From assembly GCA_963720725.1 (NCBI GenBank), contig CAVRGN010000003.1, positions 930,001 to 994,000 of the forward strand: a stretch of 64,000 bases of DNA, given 5' to 3'. Positions 53,046 to 62,921 of the stretch are shown here, piece after piece; within the stretch, counting starts at the first letter, position 1, and each line of letters begins with the position of its first letter. The stretch comes from Benzoatithermus sp963720725. GTDB taxonomy: Bacteria > Pseudomonadota > Alphaproteobacteria > Geminicoccales > Geminicoccaceae. The position numbers and the translations under genes are program-made. Under the pieces are notes generated by a model. That model did no database searches. It saw only the letters and a program-made list of their open reading frames with translations, and was not told where the DNA came from.

Positions 53046-54211
53046 GGATGGTGGCGGGCGGCGGCAGGCGTGCCGGCCCCGGCCAGGAGGGCTGCCGCCA
53101 GCACCGCCAGCGGCAGGACGAGCGCCAGCGGGAACACCGGCACCCCGAACAGGTGCATCAGCGCGCCGGCATAGGGTGGCCCTGCGATGACGCCCAGCTG
53201 GAAGGTCATGACGAACGCGGTGTTGGCGCGGGTGAGGTCGGCGCCGCGGAATCGCTCGCCGATCAACGCCAGCGCCAGCGTGTAGAGCCCGCCCATCAGG
53301 CCGCCCAGCAGCACCAGGAGCGGCCAGAGCAGCCCCGGCGCGGCGGCGGCGGCCGGCACCAGCATCTGGCCGAGCAGCGCCAGGATGGTGCAGCAGCCCA
53401 TGACCAGGCGCCGCGACCAGCGGTCGGCGAGCCACCCCAACGGGTACTGGAACAGGATGTTGCCCGAGAGCCAGATGCTGAGCAGGGCCGCGGCCATGGC
53501 CTCGCTCATGCCGCGCTGCAGGGCGTAGACCGGCAGCAGCGCGAACTGCGAGGCCTCGAGCAGCGCGTAGACGAAGACCCCGCCCAGCGCCAGGGGAGCC
53601 ACCTTCCAGGTGTCGACCAGCCGGTGGCCGCCCTCGCCATGCGGCGCCAGCCGGTGCTCGACCGGCATCAGCAGCTGCACCGGTGCCAGGCAGGCCAGGA
53701 ACAGGGCGGCCGCCAGCAGGAACGGGGTCCAGCCCTCGCTGCCGGCCAGGGTCAGCACCAGGGGCCCGGCGACGAAGCCCAGGCTGAACAGGGTGGCGTA
53801 GACGCCGAGCACCCGGCCGCGGATCGCCTCGGGCGCGAGCGTGTTCACCGCCGCCTCGCTGAGCACGAACATCAAGGACGCAGCCATGCCGAACACCAGC
53901 CGGACGCCGAACCAGAACCAGGGGTCGACCCGCAGCGGGAACAGCAGCATGCAGAGCGCGGCGACGGCCAGGCCCAGCCGGAAGCAGCCGACCACGCCCA
54001 GGCGCCGCACCAGCAGCGTCACGAACGGTGCGACCAGGAAGATGCCGAGACCGCCCGCCGCGGTGTTGAGCCCGATGCCGAAGGTGTCGACTCCCTGCCG
54101 CTCGAGCACCAGCGAGAGCAGCGGGAAGGCGAGGGACAGGGTCATGCCCACCAGCGTGGCGGTCAGCATGACCGGAGCGAGATCGCGCCACTGCGGCGGC
54201 AGGCGGCGCAT
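53042..54211 (-). CDS. MFS transporter
   Basis: A 389-residue, 12-helix major facilitator. It begins RRLPPQWRDLAPVMLTATLV and contains LNTAAGGLGIFLVAPFVTLL, with a charged loop where motif A is expected. The second half holds YALLEASQFALLPVYALQRG, ILFQYPLGWLADRWSRRLVM and AALLAGAGTPAAARHH. Relatives include the YcaD-type and tetracycline-class exporters, but no substrate can be assigned. It lies 5 nt after the rnr stop and is probably cotranscribed with topA and rnr. Confidence 0.88.
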   Translation of the reverse strand: MRRLPPQWRDLAPVMLTATLVGMTLSLAFPLLSLVLERQGVDTFGIGLNTAAGGLGIFLVAPFVTLLVRRLGVVGCFRLGLAVAALCMLLFPLRVDPWFWFGVRLVFGMAASLMFVLSEAAVNTLAPEAIRGRVLGVYATLFSLGFVAGPLVLTLAGSEGWTPFLLAAALFLACLAPVQLLMPVEHRLAPHGEGGHRLVDTWKVAPLALGGVFVYALLEASQFALLPVYALQRGMSEAMAAALLSIWLSGNILFQYPLGWLADRWSRRLVMGCCTILALLGQMLVPAAAAAPGLLWPLLVLLGGLMGGLYTLALALIGERFRGADLTRANTAFVMTFQLGVIAGPPYAGALMHLFGVPVFPLALVLPLAVLAAALLAGAGTPAAARHHP

Positions 54212-54216
54212 CAGGG

Positions 54217-56466
54217 TCAGGAGCGCCGGCGCGGCCGCGCCGGCGGTCGCCCCCGGTGCGGCGGACGGCGCGGCCCGCCCTTCTTCCACGCCGCCCGGGC
54301 GAGGATCGCACCCCGGCCGGGCTCGTGCGCGTCGAGCCGGAACGACAGCGTGCCCTGCACCGGGTCCGCCTCGACCAGCTCGACCTTGACCCGGTCGCCG
54401 AGCGCGAAGGTCTCGCCCGTCCTCTGACCGACCAGCGCCTGATGGCGCTCGTCGAGCTGGAAGGCGTCGTCGCCCAGGGTCGAGACGGGGACCAGACCGT
54501 CCGCACCGGTCTCGTCCAGGGTCACGAACAGCCCGAAATAGACCACCGTGGTCACGCGCGCCGGGAACACCGACCCGACCCGATCGGAGAGGAACAGCGC
54601 CATCAGCCGCTCGAAGGCACGCCGCTCGGCTTCCATGGCCTTGCGCTCGGTGCGCGAGAGATGCTCGCCCAGGCTCGCCAGATGCGCCTCGCTGGCACCC
54701 TCGGACAGCCCGTCGGGACCGAGGCCCAGCCTTCGGATCAGGGCGCGGTGCACGACGAGATCGCTGTAGCGCCGGATCGGCGAGGTGAAGTGGGCGTAGC
54801 GCTTCAGGTTGAGGCCGAAATGGCCGATGTTCCTGGGGCTGTAGATCGCCTGGGCCTGGCTGCGCAGGACGAAGCTCGAGGCCATTTCGCGCAGATCGTG
54901 CTCGGCCAGGGCCTGGAGCAGCCGGGTGAAGTCGCCGGGCTGCTTGGCGGTGCGGCTCCAGGGCACGCCCAGATGCTCGAGGAACTGGGCCAGGGCTTCG
55001 AGCCGGGCGGGATCCGGCTTGTCGTGCACCCGGTAGAGGCAGGGCTCGCGCGCCTCGGCGAGCTCGCTCGCAGCCGCCACGTTGGCCGCGATCATGAACT
55101 CCTCGATCAGCATGTGGCTGGCCAGCCGCTGCCGCCGCTCGATGCCGGTCGGGCGACCGTCCGGACCGAAGGCGATCTTGCGTTCCGGCAGCTCGAGCTC
55201 GATCGTGCCGCGCTTGTGCCGGGCCTCCAGTAGGCGCTCGTAGGCCTTGAACAGCGGCCGGATCACCGGCTCCAGCAGGGGTGCGGTGCGTGCGTCGGCC
55301 TGCCCGTCGATCGCCGCCTGAACCTGGGTGTAGGTCAGCCGCGCCCGGCTGCGCATGAGGCCGCGGCAGAAGCGCCAGCCGCGGATGGCGCCGCGCCGGT
55401 CGATGGTGATCCAGACCGCGAGGCAGGCCCGGTCCTCGTCCGGACGCAGCGAGCACAGGTCGTTGGAGAGGGCCTCGGGCAGCATCGGGATGACGCGGTC
55501 GGGGAAGTAGACCGAGTTGCCGCGGTTGCGCGCCTCGCGGTCGAGCGCGTCGTTGGCGCGGACATAGTGGGCGACGTCCGCGATCGCCACCAGCAGCCGG
55601 TGGCCGCCCTCGTTCTCCGGTGCCGGATCGGCCTCGGCCCAGACCGCGTCGTCGAAATCGCGCGCGTCCTCGCCGTCGATGGTCACCAGCGGGACGTCGC
55701 GCAGATCCTCGCGCTTGCCCAGCGCCACCGGCTCCGCCCTGTCCGCCAGGGCCACGGTCTCCGGCGGAAAGGTCAGCGGCAGGCCCAGGGCCACCGCGGT
55801 CATGAGCGTCAGTGCCGCGGGCTCGTCGGGCCGTCCGACCCGCTGCTTGACCACCGCACGAGCGAGGCCCAGCCGCCGATCCGGGTTGATCGCGGCGACC
55901 ACGAGATCGCCGGGCTCGGCACCGGCGGCATCGCGCTGCGCCAGCGCGAACTCGGCGCGGGCCTTCCGATCGGCCGAGCGGATCCGCAGCCCGTCGCGGG
56001 CCGTTTCGACGATGCCCGTGACCTCGCGCGGCTGGCGCGGCAGGACCCGGATCGGCCGGGCCTCGTATCCGCCACCCTCCCCGGCGGGCTGCAGCCGGGC
56101 CAGCAACCGGTCGCCGACGCCGGGGGCGGTGCCCTCCAGGTTTTCCACCGGCAGGACGATCTTGAGCTCGGGCCGCTCGGGCCAGGCGAGGATCAGATCG
56201 CCCTCGGCGTCGATGCCGGTGACGTCGAGCACCGTGGTGCTCGGCATCCCCTCGCGCTGGGTCGGGCGCGGCACGCGCTTGCGTCGACCCGCAACGCCCT
56301 CCTCGGCCAGTTCGCGCAAGATCGCCTTGATCGCCGCCCGGTCGCCGCGGCCGCGCGTCAGTGCCTGCAGGATCTCGTTGCGGCCCGCACCCGCCCCTTC
56401 GCCCTCGAGGTAGCGCAGGACGTCGGCGCGGGTGGGCGGCGCGTGCGGCTGTCGCGGGCGTCCCAC
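54217..56466 (-). CDS. rnr: ribonuclease R
   Basis: A processive 3'-5' exoribonuclease that degrades structured RNA. At 749 residues it has an N-terminal winged-helix (RADVLRYLEGEGAGAGRNEI), cold-shock domains, and the RNB catalytic domain with the acidic cluster TIDGEDARDFDDAVWAEADP (four Asp in the active site). NSVYFPDRVIPMLPEALSND, FTSPIRRYSDLVVHRALI and a C-terminal S1 domain (FPARVTTVVYFGLFVTLDE) follow. A basic tail ends the protein. It follows topA by 2 nt. This topA-rnr order is common in alphaproteobacteria. Confidence 0.97.
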   Translation of the reverse strand: MGRPRQPHAPPTRADVLRYLEGEGAGAGRNEILQALTRGRGDRAAIKAILRELAEEGVAGRRKRVPRPTQREGMPSTTVLDVTGIDAEGDLILAWPERPELKIVLPVENLEGTAPGVGDRLLARLQPAGEGGGYEARPIRVLPRQPREVTGIVETARDGLRIRSADRKARAEFALAQRDAAGAEPGDLVVAAINPDRRLGLARAVVKQRVGRPDEPAALTLMTAVALGLPLTFPPETVALADRAEPVALGKREDLRDVPLVTIDGEDARDFDDAVWAEADPAPENEGGHRLLVAIADVAHYVRANDALDREARNRGNSVYFPDRVIPMLPEALSNDLCSLRPDEDRACLAVWITIDRRGAIRGWRFCRGLMRSRARLTYTQVQAAIDGQADARTAPLLEPVIRPLFKAYERLLEARHKRGTIELELPERKIAFGPDGRPTGIERRQRLASHMLIEEFMIAANVAAASELAEAREPCLYRVHDKPDPARLEALAQFLEHLGVPWSRTAKQPGDFTRLLQALAEHDLREMASSFVLRSQAQAIYSPRNIGHFGLNLKRYAHFTSPIRRYSDLVVHRALIRRLGLGPDGLSEGASEAHLASLGEHLSRTERKAMEAERRAFERLMALFLSDRVGSVFPARVTTVVYFGLFVTLDETGADGLVPVSTLGDDAFQLDERHQALVGQRTGETFALGDRVKVELVEADPVQGTLSFRLDAHEPGRGAILARAAWKKGGPRRPPHRGRPPARPRRRS

Positions 56467-56468
56467 GC

Positions 56469-59093
56469 TCAGGAGCGCTTTGCGGCCTTGGGTGCCGCCT
56501 TCTTCGTCGCGGGCTTGGCAGGCTTCTTGGCCGCCGCGGGCTTGGCGCGCGCGCTGCGGACCGGCCGGCCGCCGCCCTCGGCCAGCTTGGCCTCGCGGTC
56601 GGCCAGGAGCTGCACCGCCTGCTCGAGGGTGACGGTCTCGGGCGTCAGCGACTTGGGCAGGCTGGCATTGACCTTGCCATGCTTGACGTAGGGGCCGAAG
56701 CGGCCGGGCAGCAGCTGGATCGGCTCATTGTCCCGGGGATGCTGGCCGAGGTCCTTCAAGGGTGCTGCCGGCGCCGCGGCCCGCCGGCCCTTGGCAGGTT
56801 CGTTGAGAAGCGTGATCGCCCGGTTCATGCCGATGGTCAGCACGTCGTCGCCGGGCTCGAGTCGGACGAACTTCTTGTCCAGCTGCACGAACGGGCCGTA
56901 CCGGTTGATTCCCGCCATGACCGGCTGTCCGGTCCCCGGGTCGCGCCCCACCTCGCGCGGCAGCTCCAGCAGCTTGAGCGCCTTGGCGAGGTCGACTTCG
57001 TCGGGCGTCGTGCCGGGCGGCAGCGAGCTGCGCTTGGCCTCGGCACCGCTGCCGCGCTGCACGTAGGGTCCGAACCGCCCGATCTTGAGCCACACTTCCT
57101 CGGCGATGGCGGGGTCGACGCCGAGCAGACGGTCGGCGCCCCGGCCGTCGCCCTCCTTGGTCTCGCCACCGATGGTGAAGGCGCGGGTGTAGTTGCAGTC
57201 GGGATAGCGCGAGCAGCCGACGAACGGGCCGAAGCCGCTGAGCTTGAGGCCCAACCGGCCCTCGCCGCAGCGCGGGCACAAGCGCGGGTCGGCCTCGCCG
57301 TCGCCGGCGAACAGCAACGGACCCAGCGCATGGTCGAGCGCGTCGATCACCTCGCGCTGGCGCTGTTCGCCGACCTCGGCCAGGCGGGCCGCGAACGGCA
57401 CCCAGAACTCGCGCAGCACGTCCTTCCAGAACCGGCTGCCGCCGGCCACGTCGTCGAGCTGGTTCTCGAGCTGGGCGGTGAAGTCGTACTCGACCCAGTG
57501 GCCGAACTTCTCGACCAGGAAGGCGTTGACCAGCCAGCCCTTGTCCTCGGGCACGAAGCGCTTCTGCTCCAGCCGGACGTAGGAGCGGTTCTGCAGGACC
57601 GAGATGATGCTGGCATAGGTGCTGGGCCGGCCGATGCCCAGCTCCTCCATCTTCTTGACCAGGCTGGCCTCGGAGTAGCGCGGAGGCGGCTCGGTGAAGT
57701 GCTGCAGAGGTGTCACCGAGCGCTGCTTCATCGGGTCGCCCACCGCCAGCGGCGGCAGCACCGCGCCGTCCTCGTCCTCGTCGGCGGCGGGATCGTCGCG
57801 GCCTTCCTGGTAGAGCTTGAGGAAGCCGTCGAACGCCACGGTCTGGCCGGTGGCCCGCAGGCCCACCGCACCGTCGGGGGAGCCGATGTCGGCGGTCACC
57901 CGGTCGAGCAGGGCCGCCGCCATCTGGCTGGCCACGGTCCGCTTCCAGATCAGGTCGTAGAGCCGGCGCTGGTCGTCGTCGAGATGTCCGCGCAGCTCGG
58001 TCGGGACCCGGAACAGGTCGGTCGGGCGGATCGCCTCGTGGGCCTCCTGCGCGTTCTTGGTCTTGGTCTTGTACTGGCGCGGCTTGTCCGGAAGGTAGGC
58101 CTCGCCGAAGCGCTGACCGATCAGCCGCCGGCTGGCGCCCAGCGCCTCGCCCGAGAGCTGGACGCTGTCGGTGCGCATGTAGGTGATCAGGCCCACGGTC
58201 TCGCCGCCGATGTCCACGCCCTCGAACAGGCGCTGCGCGGTCTTCATCGTGCGGTCGGCGGAAAAGCCCAGCTTGCGCGAGGCCTCCTGCTGCAGCGTGG
58301 AGGTGCTGAACGGCGGCGCCGGGTTGCGGCTGACCTGCTTCTTCTCGACCACGTCGACGAACAGCTCGCGCGATTCGATCTCGCGCACCGCCCGGCGTGC
58401 GGCCGTCTCGTCGCGCAACGCGAACTTGTCCAGCCGCTTGCCTTCGAGCTGCGTGAGCTTGGCCTTGAAGCTCCGCGCCTGCGGCGTCTCCAGCAGCGCC
58501 TCGACGGTCCAATATTCCTGCGCCCGGAAGGCGTGGATCTCGGCTTCGCGCTCGCAGATCAGGCGCAGGGCCACGGACTGGACGCGGCCGGCCGACGAGC
58601 CCGACTTGGGCAGCTTGCGCCACAGCACCGGCGAGAGCCGGAAGCCCACGAGATAGTCCAGCGCGCGCCGCGCCTGGTAGGCGTCGATCAGATGTTCGTC
58701 CAGGCTGCGGCCGTGGCGCATCGCCTCGAGCACGGCGGGCTTGGTGACCTCGTGGAAGACCACCCGCTCGACATCGACGCCCTTGAGCGCCTTCTTCTGG
58801 GTCAGGATCTCCAGCAGGTGCCAGGAGATCGCCTCGCCCTCGCGGTCGGGGTCGGTGGCCAGGATCAGGCGCCGGGCACCGTCCTTGAGCGCGCGGGCGA
58901 TCTCGTCGATGCGCTTCTTCTTCTCGTCCAGCGCCTCGTAGATGATCTTGAAGTCCTCGTCGGGGAGAACCGAACCGTCCTTCTCGGGCAGGTCGCGGAC
59001 ATGCCCGAAGCTCGCCAGCACCTTGAAGCCGTCGCCCAGATACTTGTTGATGGTCTTGGCCTTGGTCGGCAACTCGACGATCACGACATCCAT
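56469..59093 (-). CDS. topA: DNA topoisomerase I
   Basis: Type IA topoisomerase of 874 residues that relaxes negative supercoils. The TOPRIM domain starts DVVIVELPTKAKTINKYLG, where the usual ESPAKAKT reads ELPTKAKT, and includes the acidic DPDREGEA (81-88). The catalytic Tyr305 lies in LITYMRTDSVQLSGEAL. One four-Cys zinc domain (CPRCGEGRLGLKLSG and CSRYPDCNY) and further zinc-ribbon-like repeats without Cys follow, with a Lys/Ala-rich tail (KPAAAKKPAKPATKKAAPKA). It lies between dprA and rnr. Confidence 0.98.
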   Translation of the reverse strand: MDVVIVELPTKAKTINKYLGDGFKVLASFGHVRDLPEKDGSVLPDEDFKIIYEALDEKKKRIDEIARALKDGARRLILATDPDREGEAISWHLLEILTQKKALKGVDVERVVFHEVTKPAVLEAMRHGRSLDEHLIDAYQARRALDYLVGFRLSPVLWRKLPKSGSSAGRVQSVALRLICEREAEIHAFRAQEYWTVEALLETPQARSFKAKLTQLEGKRLDKFALRDETAARRAVREIESRELFVDVVEKKQVSRNPAPPFSTSTLQQEASRKLGFSADRTMKTAQRLFEGVDIGGETVGLITYMRTDSVQLSGEALGASRRLIGQRFGEAYLPDKPRQYKTKTKNAQEAHEAIRPTDLFRVPTELRGHLDDDQRRLYDLIWKRTVASQMAAALLDRVTADIGSPDGAVGLRATGQTVAFDGFLKLYQEGRDDPAADEDEDGAVLPPLAVGDPMKQRSVTPLQHFTEPPPRYSEASLVKKMEELGIGRPSTYASIISVLQNRSYVRLEQKRFVPEDKGWLVNAFLVEKFGHWVEYDFTAQLENQLDDVAGGSRFWKDVLREFWVPFAARLAEVGEQRQREVIDALDHALGPLLFAGDGEADPRLCPRCGEGRLGLKLSGFGPFVGCSRYPDCNYTRAFTIGGETKEGDGRGADRLLGVDPAIAEEVWLKIGRFGPYVQRGSGAEAKRSSLPPGTTPDEVDLAKALKLLELPREVGRDPGTGQPVMAGINRYGPFVQLDKKFVRLEPGDDVLTIGMNRAITLLNEPAKGRRAAAPAAPLKDLGQHPRDNEPIQLLPGRFGPYVKHGKVNASLPKSLTPETVTLEQAVQLLADREAKLAEGGGRPVRSARAKPAAAKKPAKPATKKAAPKAAKRS

Positions 59094-59173
59094 GGGCCAC
59101 GCAGCTCCGCTGGCGCGACCGGCCGGGCGATCTGCCCGCAGGCCCGCGATATCCTCCTACCGCCCGCGTCGGC

Positions 59174-60328
59174 TCAATCCGCGCGCAGGCAGACGCGGTT
59201 CCCGGGCTGACGGTCGATGCGCCCCGCCAGCTCGAGCTCGAGCAGCGCGGCCTGTACGTCCGGCGCCGGTGCATCGCACTCGCGGATCAGTTCGTCAACC
59301 GCGAGCGGCACCGGTCCGAGTGCGGCCAGGAGCCGGTCCTGGATCGGTTCGTCGGAGACCGGGGGTCGGCCGGTGGTGACCTCGCGCGGCGGCAGGCGAG
59401 TCCTGGCGAGTCGTGCCGAGCGCAAAGGTGGCGGCTCGGGCCTTCCGCGCAAGGGGCCGAGGATCGCCAGGACGTCCGCGGCACCCTCCACCAGATGTGC
59501 GCCGTCGCGCAGGAGCTGGTTGGTGCCGCGGTGGCGCGGGTCCTGGGGGCTGCCGGGCACCGCCATCACCTCGCGGCCATAGTCGAGCGCGAGCCGCGCG
59601 GTGATCAGCGAGCCCGAGGCAGGTGCCGCCTCGACCACGACCACGCCCAAGGACAGGCCGGCGATGACCCGGTTGCGGCGCGGGAAGTCCTTGGCACGGG
59701 CATGGGCTCCCAACGGCCGCTCGCTGACCACCGCACCCTCGGCCGCGATCCGCTCCATCAGGTCCGCGTTCTCGGGCGGATAGGCCACGTCGACGCCGGC
59801 GGCGATCACCGCCACGGTCGCCCCCGTGGCGGTGAGCGCTCCCTCGTGCGCCGCCGTGTCGATGCCGCGGGCGAGGCCGGAGACGACCACCAGCCCGGCC
59901 GCTGCCAGCTCGCGCGCGAGCCGTCGCGCGAAGGCGCAGCCATTGGCGCTGGCGTTCCGCGCTCCCACGAGCGCCACCGCCGGCCGGTGCAGCAGATCGG
60001 CGTCGCCACGCACGGTGAGCACGGCCGGGCTGTCGACGAGCGGCCGCAACTGCGCCGGATAGGCGTCCATGGTCCTGGCCACCGCCACCGCGCCCAGCTC
60101 CGCCAGGGCATCGAGCTCGGCCAGGAGGACGAGGCGTTCGGGGACGCGGCGAACCCTTCCGTCGCCGGTGGGCTGCTGGCGCGCGGAGCGCAGTGCTGCC
60201 GCAGCGCTGCCGTGCCGTTCGAGGAGCCGTGTGCAGGAGACGGGACCTACGCCCTCGGCGCGGGCCAGTTGCAGCCAGGTCAGCATTTCCTCGCGATCGT
60301 CGGGTCTCGGCACGGACGGCCCCATCAT
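59174..60328 (-). CDS. dprA: DNA-processing protein DprA
   Basis: Binds incoming single-stranded DNA and loads RecA during natural transformation; conserved widely beyond known competent species. At 384 residues it has an N-terminal SAM-like region (LARAEGVGPVSCTRLLERHG). The Rossmann-like core has VALVGARNASANGCAFARRL, VVSGLARGIDTAAHEGAL, RNRVIAGLSLGVVVVEA and ASGSLITARLALDYGREVMA. A C-terminal winged helix ends LLELELAGRIDRQPGNRVCL. The gene before it in many relatives, plsY, is not present here; a phasin gene is divergent instead. Confidence 0.95.
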   Translation of the reverse strand: MMGPSVPRPDDREEMLTWLQLARAEGVGPVSCTRLLERHGSAAAALRSARQQPTGDGRVRRVPERLVLLAELDALAELGAVAVARTMDAYPAQLRPLVDSPAVLTVRGDADLLHRPAVALVGARNASANGCAFARRLARELAAAGLVVVSGLARGIDTAAHEGALTATGATVAVIAAGVDVAYPPENADLMERIAAEGAVVSERPLGAHARAKDFPRRNRVIAGLSLGVVVVEAAPASGSLITARLALDYGREVMAVPGSPQDPRHRGTNQLLRDGAHLVEGAADVLAILGPLRGRPEPPPLRSARLARTRLPPREVTTGRPPVSDEPIQDRLLAALGPVPLAVDELIRECDAPAPDVQAALLELELAGRIDRQPGNRVCLRAD

Positions 60329-60475
60329 GGCTCGCGGCGGGTCGTCTACTTATGGTTGAACTGCGCCTCGTCCGCCAGTGTGCAGGCATGTCGCGCTTCC
60401 GTCACAATGCACAGTAGGCACCGGGCAAGGCTCGCACTACCATCCACGCGACGCCCCAAGACTGGGAGAGGCATC

Positions 60476-61132
60476 ATGGCCGCCGAGAAGAAGTCGACCA
60501 GCCTGTTCGATCCCGAAGCGCTGCTGGAGGCCCAGAAGCGCAATTTCCAGGCGCTGGCCAATGCCGGCAACATCGTGGCCGACGGGATGCGCTCCTACGC
60601 CGAGCGCCAGGTCGCGATGGTCCGCGAATCCATGGGCCACTTGTGGAGCGAGCTGCAGTCGGTCGGCAAGAAGACCCCGGCGGCACCGACCGATCAGCTC
60701 GAACGGATGCGCGGCGCCTTCGAGAAGGTGGTGGCGCAGGTGCAGGAACTCGGCCAGCACATGCTCGAGGTGCAGAGCCAGGCGATGGCGGTGCTCAACG
60801 AGTGCGCCGCGAAGAACCTCGAGGTGCTGGGCTCGACCACGCCCGAGCTCGCCGCGCTGCAGCAGAAGGCCAAGAACGCCTTCGAACAGGCCAGCCAGCA
60901 GACCAGCGCGGTGATCGAGGAGATGAAGCTTCGCATGGCGACGCTGGAGGAGGAGACCCAGGCGGCCGCAGCGCCGCCCCCGGCCGAGCCTGCTCCGGCA
61001 AAGCCCGCTCCGACGGTCAAGCCCGCTCCCGCCAAGGCGGCGGCATCGGGTCCGGCGACCAGCGCCGCGGCCGCCAAGCCCAAGGCACCTCGTGCCGCGA
61101 AGCCGCGGACAGCCAAGCCCAAGTCGAGCTGA
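60476..61132 (+). CDS. phasin family protein
   Basis: A 218-residue granule-associated protein. Residues 10 to about 155 are the phasin helix region (LFDPEALLEAQKRNFQALAN, ERQVAMVRESMGHLWSELQS, FEQASQQTSAVIEEMKLRMA). The rest is an Ala/Pro/Lys-rich tail (PAKPAPTVKPAPAKAAASG) of the AAKP type found in many polyhydroxyalkanoate-granule proteins. GGGAGAG lies just upstream of the ATG. It suggests that the organism stores polyhydroxyalkanoate. It is divergent from dprA across 147 nt, in which I find only weak promoter-like pairs. Confidence 0.9.
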   Translation: MAAEKKSTSLFDPEALLEAQKRNFQALANAGNIVADGMRSYAERQVAMVRESMGHLWSELQSVGKKTPAAPTDQLERMRGAFEKVVAQVQELGQHMLEVQSQAMAVLNECAAKNLEVLGSTTPELAALQQKAKNAFEQASQQTSAVIEEMKLRMATLEEETQAAAAPPPAEPAPAKPAPTVKPAPAKAAASGPATSAAAAKPKAPRAAKPRTAKPKSS

Positions 61133-61138
61133 TTCGGC

Positions 61139-61948
61139 TCAGCTCCTGCCCGCGACGAGATAGGCGAGCATCGCCAGGCCGGCGGCGATCCGATACCAGC
61201 CGAACGGCGCGAAGGTGTGGGTGGCCAGGAAGCTGACGAAGGCCCGCACGACGACGATCGCGGTCACGAAGGCGGCCAGCGAGGCCACGGCGATGTCCAG
61301 GCCGAGCGCCGCGTCGAGCCGGTCCCAGCCCTTGTAGAGGTCGAGCATGCTTGCGCCCAGCATGGTCGGGATCGCCAGAAAGAACGAGAACTCGGCCGCG
61401 GCACGGCGGTCCAGGCCCATGAGCACGCCACCCATGATGGTGGCCCCGGCCCGCGAAACGCCCGGGATCATCGAGACCGTCTGGCAGAAGCCGATGCCCA
61501 GCGCGGTGGCGGGCGGCACCTCGGCGGTGTCGTGATAGCGCGGGCGGTGCGCCATGCGCTCGATCACCAGGATGACCACGCCCCCCAGGAGCAGGGCCGT
61601 CGCAACCACCCAGGGCGTGAACAGTACCCGCTTCATGAAATCGTCCAGCGCCAGCCCCAGGACCACCGACGGGATGAACGCGATCGTGATCGCGATCACG
61701 AAGCGACGCGCCTCGGGCTTGCTGGGCAGGTCGACGAGGACCCGCCACAGCCGGCCGAAATAGAGCAGGCAGATCGCCAGGATGGCGGCGAGCTGGATCA
61801 CGAACACCAGCACGTCGAAGCGCTCGACCGGATAGCCCAGGAACTCGCGGGTGAGGATCAGGTGGCCGGTCGAGGAGACCGGGATGAACTCGGTGATGCC
61901 CTCGACCACCCCCAGGATCAGGGCGTCGAACAGGAAGCTTTCGGCCAA
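61139..61948 (-). CDS. uppP: undecaprenyl-diphosphatase UppP
   Basis: Inner-membrane phosphatase that recycles undecaprenyl diphosphate for cell-wall synthesis and gives low-level bacitracin resistance. A 269-residue protein with eight predicted helices. The two signature segments are GVVEGITEFIPVSSTGHLIL near the start and SMIPGVSRAGATIMGG in the second half. I prefer the TTG start at 61948, which gives MAESFLFDALILG and is preceded by GGAG at 8 nt. It ends 6 nt from the convergent phasin stop. Confidence 0.94.
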   Translation of the reverse strand: MAESFLFDALILGVVEGITEFIPVSSTGHLILTREFLGYPVERFDVLVFVIQLAAILAICLLYFGRLWRVLVDLPSKPEARRFVIAITIAFIPSVVLGLALDDFMKRVLFTPWVVATALLLGGVVILVIERMAHRPRYHDTAEVPPATALGIGFCQTVSMIPGVSRAGATIMGGVLMGLDRRAAAEFSFFLAIPTMLGASMLDLYKGWDRLDAALGLDIAVASLAAFVTAIVVVRAFVSFLATHTFAPFGWYRIAAGLAMLAYLVAGRS

Positions 61949-62015
61949 GGCGGCAACTCCGGGGCTGGGTGGGGCGCGCGTTGGATGGCCGTGCCGCCGG
62001 CCACAAGTCAAACCA

Positions 62016-62921
62016 TCAGGACTGCGGCGTCGGCCCGCAGGGATGGTCCAGGCGCGATGGTGGCGGCCGATCGTCGACCCAGGCCAGGATATCGGCGAAA
62101 ACCCGCTCGCGTTGGTGGTCGCGCAGGAGCAGGTGCCAGCCATCGAGATAGGTGACCACCGAGCAGCCGGCCGGCGGCAAAGTCGCGACGAACCGGCGCG
62201 AGGCAGCCGGCGGCACGATCTGATCGCGCGCGCCCAGGAGCACCAAGGTCGGCACGCGCAGGTCGGCAGCCGCGGCCTGGGCCTCGATCATCAGGTCGAC
62301 CAGCCCGGCGACGGCGTCCAGCCGCGTATAGCGCAGATAGAGCGGGTCACGCCCGAGCGCCCGCAGCATCTCGATATTGTCGGAGGCCTGCCGACCGAGG
62401 CGGCGGCCGTTGACTCGCAGCATCGGCGCGACGCTCGCCAGCACCTGCAGGGTGCTGCGGTAGGCGGGGGGCAGGTCGGCACCGTTCCAGACGGCGGGCG
62501 CGGCCAGGATCAGGCCGGCGACCGGCGGCGGATCGGGCGCTTCCATCGCCGCCAGGGCCACCGCCCCGCCCATGCTCTCGCCAAGAACGAAGACCGGCAG
62601 CCCGGCATGGCGCTGGCGGGCGGACGCGACCGCCGCGTTCAGCGCCCGCACCAGTTCGGGCGTTCCCGGCCAGCTGCCGCGGTTGGGATCCGCACCGAAA
62701 CCCGGCTGATCGTAGGCCTCGACCACCACCCCGTGGGCGGCGGCATAGCGGCCGAACTCGGCAAAGGCCGCGCGGTAATCGTTGAAGCCGTGCAGAGCCA
62801 CGATCACCGCATGCGGTGCGGCCGGGGGTGTCCAGCTGGCGACCGGATCGTCGGCCGGGGCTGCCGGAGGCGTGGCGCAGCCGGCCAGGAGCAGCAGCAG
62901 AGCCAGGAGGCCGCGGCGCAA
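62016..62921 (-). CDS. alpha/beta hydrolase lipoprotein, monoacylglycerol lipase-like
   Basis: A 301-residue secreted hydrolase with a lipoprotein signal (RRGLLALLLLLAGC, lipidated Cys at the end of LAGC). The fold motifs are VIVALHGFNDYRAAFAEFGR, the nucleophile elbow VLGESMGGAVALAAME with Ser in GESMGG, LLGARDQIVPP with the acid, and LDGWHLLLRD with the His. This matches the lysophospholipase/monoglyceride lipase group. A TTG start directly abuts the gluQ stop, so it is coupled to that gene. Confidence 0.87.
   Translation of the reverse strand: MRRGLLALLLLLAGCATPPAAPADDPVASWTPPAAPHAVIVALHGFNDYRAAFAEFGRYAAAHGVVVEAYDQPGFGADPNRGSWPGTPELVRALNAAVASARQRHAGLPVFVLGESMGGAVALAAMEAPDPPPVAGLILAAPAVWNGADLPPAYRSTLQVLASVAPMLRVNGRRLGRQASDNIEMLRALGRDPLYLRYTRLDAVAGLVDLMIEAQAAAADLRVPTLVLLGARDQIVPPAASRRFVATLPPAGCSVVTYLDGWHLLLRDHQRERVFADILAWVDDRPPPSRLDHPCGPTPQS

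Noticed and set aside
56361..59210. A 949-codon plus-strand frame opposite topA
   Set aside because: Antisense shadow of topA; the product is low-complexity and topA is unambiguous on the other strand.
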